A DNA stretch of 64,000 bases from Hymenobacter lapidarius. Its GTDB lineage: Bacteria > Bacteroidota > Bacteroidia > Cytophagales > Hymenobacteraceae. The notes below the pieces were generated by a model. It did no database searches and was not told where the DNA came from. It was given only the letters and a program-made list of their open reading frames with translations. The position numbers and the translations under genes are program-made. Below are positions 52,518 through 64,000 of this stretch, piece after piece. Location: NCBI RefSeq assembly GCF_001816145.1, contig NZ_MDZB01000098.1, positions 124,001-188,000 on the forward strand. The letters are read 5' to 3'. Within the stretch, counting starts at the first letter, position 1. Each line of letters opens with the position of its first letter.

Positions 52518-54110
52518 ATGAAACTTCGCTACTTTTCCCTGCTGCTCACCTATGGGGTCCTGGCTGGCGCGCCGGCACTTTGGGCCCAAAAGCGCGTTCT
52601 TGCGCCGGCGCCGGCCCACGCCCCGGTGCAGCCGGCCCGCACCGAGCTGCCCCTCACGGCTTCGGAAAGCGAAGTGCACGTGCAGCCCCTGCCCCTCGAC
52701 AGCACGGTGGTGCTGCTGGTGGGCCGCGACCGGCCGTTTTCCAATAAGTCCACCTTTGCGTTTCAACAGTACGACCAAGGGCTGCGCTTGCGGAACGACA
52801 CGCCGCTGGAAATCCCCGATGAATTTGACTTTAACCGGATGTGTGCCGAAGGCAACACCGTGTACGCCCTTTTCACGTCACGCAGCACGCCCGGCCGCCT
52901 GCTGGCCGCTGCCTACAACGGCCGCCTGGGCCAGGTGCGCACCCAGCAGTTTGACACCCGCCTGAGCCGGGAAATAGTGGAGCTAAAGGCCCTCGAAGGC
53001 CGCCTGTTTGCCACGGTGCTGCTCAACGACCAGCTCCACGTTACGGCCCTGCTGCTCAACGTGGCCACCGGCCAGATGCAGTACCTCTCGTCCATCTACG
53101 AGCCCCTGCCCACCCAGTTTACCTTTGTGGCGGATGCCGCCAGCCGTCGGGCCGAATACGTACTCAGCCAAACCAACGGCCGCAAGTCCCGCCTGCTCCT
53201 CAAGCAGCTCACGGAGCAGGGCCAGCTGGTGAGCTCCGAGTTTGTGCAAGCCGAGAGCGACCGGAGCCTAATTACGGCCCAGCTCACGCCGCCGCAGGAC
53301 ACCACCGCCCGCCTGCTGATGGGCACCTATTCCCTGCGCGACCCCAATTATGCTCAAGGCCTATTTGCCACCGACCTGCGCCCCGCGGCGGGCACCGGCG
53401 CCAAACCCCCGCTGCGCTTTTATGATTTCCTGCGCCTGAAGCACTTTTTCGACTACCTCAAGCCGGCGCGCCAGGCCAAGCTCCGTGAACGCACCGAACG
53501 CCGCATTGCCCGCTCGGTACCGCCCCTGCGCTGGCGCTACCGCCTGCTGCTGCACGAGCTGCTGCCCCAGCCCGACGGCGGCTACGTGCTGGTGGCCGAG
53601 GTGTACTACCCGCACTACCGCTACAACAACTACGGCAGCCTCCCGGCGGCATTCAACGCCGGAGCTTCGCAGCTCGGCTCCTACGGCGGCAACTCGCGCG
53701 TGTTTGATGGCTACCAGACCACCCACGCGCTGGTGTGCGGCTTCGACCGCTCCGGCGCGCTGCTCTGGGACAACACTTTTGTGGTAGAAAACCTACGCCG
53801 CCGCACCCTGGAGGAAGCCGTGCGCCTGCAAACCCTGCCCGACGGGCGGCTGGCGCTGGCTTACCTCGACGAAGACAAGCTGCGCTACAAGCTCATCAAC
53901 CGGGCCGAGTCGTCGCCCAATGACCACCACGTGCCCATTCAAACCGGTTCGGGTGGGACCACCGTGGGCGTGGAGCGCATCAGCGACACGTCGCAGTCCG
54001 ACGTGATGCCGTGGTTTGGCAGCCGCTTCGTGGCTTCGGGCTACCAGCGCGTGCACCCCGCAGCTGGCCCTTCCCGCGAGGTGTTTTTTATGAATTCGGT
54101 CGTTTTCTAG
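52518..54110 (+). CDS. Hypothetical exported protein
   Basis: A 530-residue protein with a signal peptide (YFSLLLTYGVLAGAPALWAQ). The mature region alternates beta-rich segments such as RSTPGRLLAAAYNGRLGQVRTQQFDTRLSREIVELKALEGRLFATVLL with charged loops, suggesting a propeller or barrel. A Tyr-rich segment (YYPHYRYNNYGSLPAAF) lies near residue 365. The ATG at 52518 (MKLRYFSLL) is chosen over 52485 for the better signal peptide. The family is not recognised. Confidence 0.75.
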   Translation: MKLRYFSLLLTYGVLAGAPALWAQKRVLAPAPAHAPVQPARTELPLTASESEVHVQPLPLDSTVVLLVGRDRPFSNKSTFAFQQYDQGLRLRNDTPLEIPDEFDFNRMCAEGNTVYALFTSRSTPGRLLAAAYNGRLGQVRTQQFDTRLSREIVELKALEGRLFATVLLNDQLHVTALLLNVATGQMQYLSSIYEPLPTQFTFVADAASRRAEYVLSQTNGRKSRLLLKQLTEQGQLVSSEFVQAESDRSLITAQLTPPQDTTARLLMGTYSLRDPNYAQGLFATDLRPAAGTGAKPPLRFYDFLRLKHFFDYLKPARQAKLRERTERRIARSVPPLRWRYRLLLHELLPQPDGGYVLVAEVYYPHYRYNNYGSLPAAFNAGASQLGSYGGNSRVFDGYQTTHALVCGFDRSGALLWDNTFVVENLRRRTLEEAVRLQTLPDGRLALAYLDEDKLRYKLINRAESSPNDHHVPIQTGSGGTTVGVERISDTSQSDVMPWFGSRFVASGYQRVHPAAGPSREVFFMNSVVF

Positions 54111-54136
54111 CGCTTGCTGCCGGCGCGGAACCGGGC

Positions 54137-54808
54137 CTAGGGATGAGCCTGGCCCAGTTGATAGGTCAGATGCACGTTCGCCCCCGTCCCCGTCAGCAAT
54201 ATTCCCAAAGCACTGGTTAGCGGGATGGACACGTTTCTGTTTAGCGTGAATTCTGTTCCCAGGGCCAGGCGCGGCCCCAGCAGGTAGCGCAGGCTTATCC
54301 CGCCCACCAAATGAGGAGAGAAGCTCGTGTTTACAGGCCCCTTATAGGACTCTTTGCCGCTAGCCTTGGTAGTGGTTGCGTTTAACCTCTCCCGGCCAAA
54401 CAATACGGTTCCGCCAACCAACCAGTCAAACTGGAGGTGCCGCTGCGGGCGGCTGCGGCTAAACCGCACCAGCAGCGTAGCCGCGGCACCACGTGTTTTC
54501 TCCTCTGTGTAGAGGGTGTAGGGTTCCCCCGTTAAATAATCAGTGCCTTGCTCGGAATGTTCCTGATTACGACCTCCGAACTGAAGGGCTGCCTGGAGCG
54601 CAGTGCGGGTCCCGATGCTGCGGCCAACCAGCACATTCACGGGCTTCAACCGCACATAAGGTGTATTAAAATCCCAATACTGCTGCAGGGCCACGCCCGC
54701 TCCCACGTACCATTGGGGTTTGTGAGTGGTAGAATCGGGCGCCTGGGCGCCTGCGGTATGGTAGCCGAGGGCAAGCGCCGCCGAACTTATGAATAGCAGG
54801 TAGTTCAT
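54137..54808 (-). CDS. Exported outer-membrane beta-barrel-like protein
   Basis: A 223-residue protein: signal peptide YLLFISSAALALGYHTAGAQ, then short alternating strands (YVGAGVALQQYWDFNTPYVRLKPVNVLVGRS, LQFDWLVGGTVLFGRERL, PHLVGGISLRYLLGPRLALGTEFTLNRN, ANVHLTYQL). This is the pattern of a porin-like or PorT-like barrel. It is convergent with the hypothetical gene at 52518. The ligand is unknown. Confidence 0.72.
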   Translation of the reverse strand: MNYLLFISSAALALGYHTAGAQAPDSTTHKPQWYVGAGVALQQYWDFNTPYVRLKPVNVLVGRSIGTRTALQAALQFGGRNQEHSEQGTDYLTGEPYTLYTEEKTRGAAATLLVRFSRSRPQRHLQFDWLVGGTVLFGRERLNATTTKASGKESYKGPVNTSFSPHLVGGISLRYLLGPRLALGTEFTLNRNVSIPLTSALGILLTGTGANVHLTYQLGQAHP

Positions 54809-55084
54809 GCAAGGAGGGTAAGCCGACGGTGTAAAACACACAGTTCGCAGCTAAATATAGCGGTACTTACCGTGAAATTACCGGAAGGGGACTACACGCC
54901 ACGGGAGCTACCCGCCCGCCGCACCGCCAGGACAAACAGCCATCGGCAAGGTCTGAAAGGAACTGATAACGCCCTGGCGAGCCAAGGCAGGTAGCGCCGC
55001 CCCACTGTCTTTGAATCGTGGCTTTGCAACTGTAGCAGGGGTTGCGTGCGTATAACGCACCACTTTTCTCGTCACTTTTGCTTT

Positions 55085-55639
55085 ATGATTCTAAAACTTC
55101 GCCTCCCCGCCCTCTTTTTGTTTCTGCTGTTGGTGGGCTGCCGCGCCGGTGGCCCCGGCACGCCCGCTACCACGGTAGCCTCGTTTTTCTCGAAATACGA
55201 TAACCGCTCCGGCTTCAAAACCGCCGACTGGTCCGCCGACTTGCTCGAGCGCATGGCCCTGGTGAAAGCCGCCAAGCTGCTGGGAGGCTCCGAGCTTACC
55301 AATGCAATCACAGGCATTCGCAAAGCGCGCGTTATCTCCTTCGCCCCCACCACCGGCTCGGCCCAGAACCTGGCCGAGCAGGGGCTGTTGCAAGAGGCCA
55401 CGGGCATCCTGCAAGGCAACAAATACGAACCCCTGTCCACCGGCACCACGCTGGGCAGCGACTACCAGGTGTCGGTGCGCGCCAATGGTGACCGGGTTTC
55501 CGAGTTTGCCGCTACGGGCAAGCTCCCTGACGTGGCAGACTCGTTCGTACTGGTATCGGTGGAGGGCAACTTTACCCGCTCGCAGGTGCAGGCCCTGGCC
55601 AAGTACCTGCCGCAGATTGTGCAGGCCACAGCCAGATAA
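55085..55639 (+). CDS. DUF4252-like lipoprotein
   Basis: A 184-residue lipoprotein (lipobox LLLVGCRA). The body begins after VASFFSKYDNRSGFKTADWSADLLERMALVKAA and ends QVQALAKYLPQIVQATAR, resembling DUF4252 proteins. No catalytic residues were recognised. The ATG at 55085 (MILKLRLPALFLFLLLVGC) gives a compact signal sequence. A palindromic repeat follows. Confidence 0.68.
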   Translation: MILKLRLPALFLFLLLVGCRAGGPGTPATTVASFFSKYDNRSGFKTADWSADLLERMALVKAAKLLGGSELTNAITGIRKARVISFAPTTGSAQNLAEQGLLQEATGILQGNKYEPLSTGTTLGSDYQVSVRANGDRVSEFAATGKLPDVADSFVLVSVEGNFTRSQVQALAKYLPQIVQATAR

Positions 55640-55693
55640 GCGGGTTTTCGGTCTTTTTTCTCACAACAACCAGAGCGTCACGCTGACAAAAAA

Positions 55694-55790
55694 GAACGTC
55701 ATGCTGAGCTTGCCGAAGCATCTCTACCGCAATACTAAAATTGATTAGTAACACGGTAGAGATGCTTCGGCAAGCTCAGCATGACGTTCT
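55694..55790. repeat. GTCATGCTGAGC palindromic intergenic repeat, copy 4
   Basis: GAACGTCATGCTGAGCTTGC on the left and GCAAGCTCAGCATGACGTTC on the right, with GAAGCATCTCTACCGC and its complement inside. It lies between two converging genes. Confidence 0.85.
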
Positions 55791-55820
55791 TTTTTGCTGT
55801 TCTCACTCTCGTTCAGGCGC

Positions 55821-57113
55821 TTACGCCTTACCCATTAGGGCCTCAATGTCATCGGCCTGTAGGGGGATGTTAGCCATCAGGTCCTCGTTGCCGCTGGCGG
55901 TGAGCAGAATATCATTCTCCAGGCGAATGCCCAGGCCTTCTTCCGGAATGTAGATGCCGGGCTCCACGGTGTACACCATGCCGGCTTCGAAGGTGCGGTA
56001 CTTATAGCCCACGTCGTGCACATCGAGGCCTAGGTAGTGGCTGGTGCCGTGCATGAAATACTTCTTGTAGAGGGGCGCGGCGGGGTCCTGGTTCTTCACA
56101 TCAGCGGCATTCAGCAGGTCGAGCTTGATGAGCTCCTGCTCCATGCGTTCGCCCACGGCTTGGTGGTAGGCCTCGATTTCGCCGCCCGGCACGAGGCGCG
56201 TTTTGGCGAAGTCCATCACGGCCAGCACGGAATCGTACACTTGGCGCTGGCGCGGCGTGAATTTGCCGTTGACGGGAATGCTGCGCGAAAGGTCGGCGGC
56301 GTAGTTGGCGTATTCGGCCCCGAAGTCCAGGAGAATCACGTCGCCGGCCTGGCACTGGTTGTCGTTGGTGGTGTAGTGGAGCACGCAGGCGTTTTTGCCG
56401 CTGGCCACAATGCTGCCGTAGGCCGGCCCGCGGCTGCGGCTGCGCATGAACTCGTGCACGATTTCGGCTTCAATCTCAAACTCCCATACCCCGGGCTTCA
56501 CGAAGCCCAGCAGGCGCCGAAACGCCTTTTCGGTGATGTCGCAGGCCGTGCGCATGGCCTTAATTTCCTCCGGGCTCTTGATGGCGCGCTGGCGATGCAG
56601 CAGCGGCGCGGCGCGGCGGTAGGTGTGCAGCGGGTACTGCTCCCGAATGGCTTTGATGAAGCGGGCATCGCGCGTTTGCACTTCCACCACGGCCCGGATG
56701 TGCTCGTTGGAGTTCAGGTACACGTTTTCGGCCTCGTTCATGAGGGCGGGCAGCACGGTTTTGAAGCTCTCCAGCCACATAATGGTGCGGATGCCGGAAT
56801 TGGTTTTGGCTTCGTCTTTGGTCAGCTTGTATCCTTCCCAAATCAAAATATGCTCGGAGGTTTCCTTCAAGAACAGGATTTCGCGGTGCTGCGGCAGGCG
56901 CGCATCCGGAAACAGCACGAGGATGCTTTCTTCCTGGTCGACGCTGCTGAGGTAGTAGAGGTCATTGTTTTGCCGGAAAGCCAGGGTGCCGTCGGCATTA
57001 GTCGGCATGATGTCGTTCGACTGGAAGATGGCCAACGAAGCCGGTGGCAGCTGCTCGCAGAAACGGCGGCGGTTTTCAACAAAAAGCTGGGGAGCCAGGG
57101 GGGCGTATCGCAT
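55821..57113 (-). CDS. pepP: Aminopeptidase P (Xaa-Pro aminopeptidase, M24B)
   Basis: A 430-residue metallopeptidase that removes N-terminal residues preceding proline. The creatinase-like N-terminal domain (MRYAPLAPQLFVENRRRFCEQLP) precedes the pita-bread catalytic domain. Metal ligands are in VILLDFGAEYANYAADLSRS, FMHGTSHYLGLDVHDVG and VEPGIYIPEEGLGIRLENDILL. The protein is soluble and single-gene. Confidence 0.94.
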   Translation of the reverse strand: MRYAPLAPQLFVENRRRFCEQLPPASLAIFQSNDIMPTNADGTLAFRQNNDLYYLSSVDQEESILVLFPDARLPQHREILFLKETSEHILIWEGYKLTKDEAKTNSGIRTIMWLESFKTVLPALMNEAENVYLNSNEHIRAVVEVQTRDARFIKAIREQYPLHTYRRAAPLLHRQRAIKSPEEIKAMRTACDITEKAFRRLLGFVKPGVWEFEIEAEIVHEFMRSRSRGPAYGSIVASGKNACVLHYTTNDNQCQAGDVILLDFGAEYANYAADLSRSIPVNGKFTPRQRQVYDSVLAVMDFAKTRLVPGGEIEAYHQAVGERMEQELIKLDLLNAADVKNQDPAAPLYKKYFMHGTSHYLGLDVHDVGYKYRTFEAGMVYTVEPGIYIPEEGLGIRLENDILLTASGNEDLMANIPLQADDIEALMGKA

Positions 57114-57655
57114 GGGCGGGATGGGAAGTGTAAGGCGTGAATTACGAGCCGCAAGTTAGCCGCCGGGCCGCGCATCCCGCTCCAATTGCTCAGCTCGCTC
57201 GGTTTCCATGGAGCAATAAAAATGCATGTTCACCGGGCCGCCGCTGCGGCTGCAAGGCGCTAGCTAGGGCCAGAAAACGGGTAACTACCCTCGCCACAAG
57301 GCCCTGCCAGGGCGGGCAGGAGCTTGCCGGAGTAGGTATGCGCAGGTACGGATTGCAGGCGGGGCTTCACGGATCAGCGCACGACGGACCCAAGCGGCCC
57401 TGGCAATCCGCGCCTGTCTTCCCCGGTCTTTTTTTGCGATGATGCGCAAGACAATTTAACTATCAGGAAAACCCCAATTACAAACAAATTACATCCCATA
57501 CCAGGACTAATGAGCTATTATGATTACATATAATATTATGACATTTATGCAATTTAATTGCTATTTGTGATAACGAACCTTACTTTAGTACCATATACTG
57601 GGTACAAAGTCACCTTCGATTCTCCAAACACTCAAAAACCCCTTTTCGACTTACT
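57114..57655. other. Intergenic region of 542 bases
   Basis: The first part, 57114-57440, is GC-rich and can be read in several frames, but none looks like protein. It holds a short inverted GGCCCTGCCAGGGC motif near 57301. The second part, 57470-57600, is AT-rich and probably carries the promoter of the small exported protein. No tRNA, tmRNA or RNase P structure was recognised. Confidence 0.45.
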
Positions 57656-57826
57656 ATGAAGCATACCCTTTACTCCATGATGCTCGCGGGAGGCTTACTG
57701 CTGTTCACAGCCCCCGCCGTTTATGCCACTGCAGCCGGCTCTTCCCCCGAAAATCCTACCGCAACACCACGCAAAGCCGCTGCCACAGCACGCACGGCCA
57801 AAGCCAAAGCGGCCGAAAGCACCTAG
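57656..57826 (+). CDS. Small exported protein, possibly the truncated head of a longer gene
   Basis: A 56-residue protein: signal peptide LYSMMLAGGLLLFTAPAVYA, then a basic Ala/Lys-rich tail (ATPRKAATARTAKAKAAEST). Directly after the TAG at 57824-57826 the same frame stays open for another 66 codons to 58027, encoding a basic helical segment (TMLGLEEGKSVTTPMQRQRQLRSLQKQL). This suggests an in-frame amber stop in a gene of about 122 codons. It is too short for usual ORF calling, so the signal peptide is the main evidence. Confidence 0.6.
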   Translation: MKHTLYSMMLAGGLLLFTAPAVYATAAGSSPENPTATPRKAAATARTAKAKAAEST

Positions 57827-58053
57827 TCAACTTCCAACAAGGCACGTAAGTCCTCGTCGTTGTCCCGCCGGCCAGTGCTGACCATGCTCGGCCTGGAGGA
57901 GGGCAAAAGCGTGACCACGCCCATGCAGCGCCAGCGCCAGCTCCGCTCCCTCCAGAAGCAGCTCCGGACCAAAACCCGCATGGAAGCCCGGACCCGCCGG
58001 GCCAGGTGCGGCCAAGCCCTGCTCTAGTACACCCATGACACCTTCTGAAACCG

Positions 58054-58089
58054 AAAAAGCCCCTTACCAAAACGGCGAGAGGCTTTTTT
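58054..58089. terminator. Terminator between the small exported gene and trxA
   Basis: AAAAAGCCCCTTACC and GAGAGGCTTTTTT form a stem with flanking A and T runs, usable in both directions. Confidence 0.7.
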
Positions 58090-58108
58090 AGCAAAAAGGA
58101 AAACAGAC

Positions 58109-58438
58109 TTACGCCGTTACCTGTGCTTCGAGCTTTTGGGCTAGTACGTGCTTGGGCACGGCACCAACCTGCTTGTCCACGATTTGACCATTTTTGAACA
58201 CCAACAGCGTGGGAATGCTGCGGATGCCATACTTCATCGACGTCTGGGGGTTGGCATCAACGTCCACTTTGCCCACAATGACTTTGCCTTCGTATTCGCC
58301 GGCAAGTTCTTCCACTACAGGGCCTACCATGCGGCAGGGGCCGCACCATTCGGCCCAGAAATCAACCAATACAGGCTTGTCGCCGCTGATGATTTCGTCA
58401 AAGTTGGCGTCGGTTATTTCAATTGCTTTGTGTCCCAT
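58109..58438 (-). CDS. trxA: Thioredoxin
   Basis: A 109-residue cytoplasmic thioredoxin with the redox centre [45 protein letters not shown] and the cis-Pro in IPTLL. It reduces disulfides using thioredoxin reductase. It is upstream of dnaE in a divergent/separate arrangement on the same strand, with its own promoter region. Confidence 0.96.
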   Translation of the reverse strand: MGHKAIEITDANFDEIISGDKPVLVDFWAEWCGPCRMVGPVVEELAGEYEGKVIVGKVDVDANPQTSMKYGIRSIPTLLVFKNGQIVDKQVGAVPKHVLAQKLEAQVTA

Positions 58439-58592
58439 TACGGTTTGGGTTGGGTTAGAATTATTCTGGCGTGTACGGCCAACGGGGTCGCAAGGTAGCA
58501 GATTGGATGGTTAAACATCGTGTACGGAGGAAAGTTCAGCAAGGATGTTTCGGCTGCGCGGACGCCAGCTGAGCATGACGTTATCAGGTTGT

Positions 58593-62276
<3,684 letters not shown>

Positions 62277-62290
62277 TAGGCGCTGCGCTT

Positions 62291-62364
62291 AATGAGGAAT
62301 GGAGAATGAGGAATGAAGAATTGTCGTCTGAGAATTCTTCATTCCTCATTCTCCATTCCTCATT
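62291..62364. repeat. Intergenic palindrome with perfect 32-base arms
   Basis: The arms 62291-62322 and 62333-62364 are exact reverse complements of AT-rich sequence (AATGAGGAATGGAGAATGAG on the left), separated by a 10-base loop. It lies between dnaE and the LysM gene. Repeats with GAGGAATGGAGAATGAGG are known between genes in Bacteroidota. Confidence 0.85.
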
Positions 62365-62536
62365 TTAGTAAAGATACCCCCGAGTGGCGGGCATTCCCAA
62401 ACCCCATTTGCCTGCTGCCTGATTCCCTGAGCGCTGCGTTTTTTTGGCGCGTTGGCGTAGTTGGCTGAAGGTCAGCCCGACCTAAACTTGCTCGCCGAAT
62501 AGAGTTCCGCCGCGTGTAGCACCCCTGCTCGCCGGC

Positions 62537-64000
62537 CTACTTGGCGCTGGCCTGCACCCGCAGCACTTCGCCAATTTTCACGCTCTCATCCAGTTTGCCG
62601 TTCCAGACCTGCAGGTCTGCTACCTTCACTTTATACAAGCGGGAAATGCTGAAGAGGCTCTCCCCTTTCACAACGGTGTGCTGACTGGCAGCCCCAAACG
62701 ATACTCCTGGCGCGGCAGCCACTGGCGCAACGGCCGCCTTGGGAGTATAAATGGCTGGGTTGCGCTGCCCCACCACCCCAGCCGCCTGCGCCGGTGGCAC
62801 CGGGGCTGCATATACCGGCTGGGCTAGCGGCGCCTTCAGCTGCAGCACCTGGCCGATGAGCAGGTTAGCCGGCAGGGTCAGGTTATTGAGGGCCATTAAC
62901 GTAGCAGGCGGCATCTGGTAGAGCCGGGCGATGGAATACACCGACTCGCGCGGCGCTACCTGGTGGGTTGCGGGAACCGTTGCAACGGAGGGCGACGCCA
63001 CGGGGGGGCGCAACGGGCGCGGGGGGCGCTGCCGGAGTGGGGCGCGCGACGGGCGCGGGCGCAGTAGCAACAGCAGCAGGTACTGGCGTTGCAGGCGCTT
63101 GAGCTGGCGCTGGAGCCGCCGCAATTAAGCTGGTTGCAACGGGTTCCACGGCGGGAGCAGGCTCCAGCTCGGCTGCACTGGGCTCATCAGCCAATGGAGC
63201 CGGGGCGGGCGCCGAAGCGGGAGGCGGCAGCTGCGAGACAACCGCCTCGGGGGCCGGGGCAGGCGGGCGAACCGGGGCCGGTACCGGGGCTGGCACAGGG
63301 GCCGGCATCACAACGGCTACGGCCGGCGCGTTGCGGCTGGGCAGGGCTTCGCCCCAACCATCCTCAGCCTCCATTCGGCGGTTTTTGACGGTGCTTTTTT
63401 TATTGCTTTTGAAGAGTGGCTCGGCGGGTTTGGTTTGGGTTTCGGCTTCCGCACGTGCGGGGCGTGCTGCAGCCACCGCACGTTCGAGGCCCCGGCTTTC
63501 GGGCAGTGAGCGGTACTCTACGGCCACCTCGCGGGGGCGCACGTGCCGCAGCCACAGCAGGCGGCTGGTGCGCAGCTCCTCGTTGCGGGCCATGCGGTTT
63601 TTGGCCAATATGGCCCGCTTGCGCATGCCGTATTTCTGGGACACGTCGAATACCGATTCGCCGGGCTGCACCACGTGGTACTCCACGGCTCCTTTGTCGC
63701 GCTTGCTTTCCAGGTAGTAGGGGCGGCCCGTTATGGCGGCGTCGAAGGCGGTTAGCTCGTTGTGGCGCAGGAAGTCGCGCGGCCGCTGCCGGCCGCGGCG
63801 GACCAGGTCGGCAATGGTTTCGCCGGGCAGCGCGATGATGGCCCGCAGGCTATTGAGGCGCACTTCGGCCGTGGTTGAGGGGCTTACCTCGGGCGCGATA
63901 AGCAGCTCTTTGATGCTTTGCAGGCGTTGGTTGGCAATGATGCCGGCGGCCTGGGTCACGTCGCCGATGGGTACCAGGAGGGTATAGGGCCGGTCGGTGG
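62537..64000 (-). pseudogene. LysM-domain protein, frameshifted at a C7 tract and truncated by the window edge
   Basis: The gene enters from the right edge on the minus strand. The N-terminal part in view has LAFDAAITGRPYYLESKR and a first LysM (YHVVQPGESVFDVSQKYGMRKRAILAKNRM), then a long Pro/Ala-rich linker. It goes out of frame at a C7 run at 63002-63008. In the next frame two further LysM motifs follow: THQVAPRESVYSIARLYQMPPATLMALNNL and QHTVVKGESLFSISRLYKVKVADLQVWNG, ending VQASAK. Removing one C joins the frames as APVAPPVASPSVATV. The protein likely binds peptidoglycan. The catalytic part, if any, is outside the window. Confidence 0.75.

Noticed and set aside
57137-57442. 101-codon frame between pepP and the small exported gene
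   Set aside because: Composition is not protein-like, no signal or domain is seen, and the frame crosses the region upstream of pepP.
58567-58582. Fragment GCTGAGCATGACGTT near the dnaE end
   Set aside because: It is a single 15-base partial match to the palindromic repeat; too short to call a remnant with confidence.

Overview
The window is high-GC, densely coded chromosomal DNA from a Bacteroidota bacterium, most likely a Hymenobacter-like member of the Cytophagales. The signs are two proteins with type IX secretion (T9SS) C-terminal sorting domains, many lipoproteins, TANNTTTG-type -7 promoter elements instead of Shine-Dalgarno sites, and the palindromic GTCATGCTGAGC intergenic repeats seen in this phylum. 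No rRNA, tRNA, CRISPR array, phage or transposase gene was recognised.

Layout. 0-8.3 kb: the end of a glycosyltransferase, UDP-galactopyranose mutase (glf), secA, a T9SS-exported repeat protein, deoC and a SPOR lipoprotein. 8.3-21.3 kb: a frameshifted M20 amidohydrolase, an outer-membrane protein, hsp20, an HtrA/DegP protease, an ALDH7-type aldehyde dehydrogenase, an ECF sigma / anti-sigma-like / DUF4097-like cluster, an exported PPC-domain protein, a DUF4442 protein and a lipoprotein amidase. 21.4-32.4 kb: a sortilin-like beta-propeller protein, a frameshifted alpha/beta hydrolase, a diadenylate-cyclase-domain protein, a periplasmic double TonB-C protein, a 2-aminomuconate-deaminase-type RidA, a bestrophin and an FUSC protein. 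32.6-39.7 kb: a T9SS subtilase with SLH-like repeats, small proteins, a frameshifted SHOCT protein, a royal-jelly-type lipoprotein and a 3D-domain protein. 40-48 kb: sucA, an MNT/HEPN toxin-antitoxin pair, a fragment of odhB that stops abruptly against a convergent lipoprotein gene, a family 9 glycosyltransferase and PolX. 48-52 kb: a thioredoxin-ApbE-DUF4266-DUF3570 operon, probably an exported redox/flavin system. 52-64 kb: EVE protein, hypothetical proteins, pepP, a small exported protein with a possible internal amber stop, trxA, dnaE and a LysM protein running off the end.

Most notable points. (1) Five genes are each broken by one apparent single-base length error: four look like one-base deletions and one is a C7 tract one base too long. 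This suggests long-read assembly error, slippage or real decay. (2) odhB ends after its lipoyl domain at a sharp junction, which could be a deletion, an inversion or a misassembly. (3) The ApbE/DUF4266/DUF3570/thioredoxin operon is a coherent, poorly characterised redox system. (4) PolX lacks all three polymerase aspartates but keeps its PHP nuclease domain. (5) At least three genes have a -7 promoter element ending four bases before the start codon, which would give leaderless or near-leaderless mRNAs.
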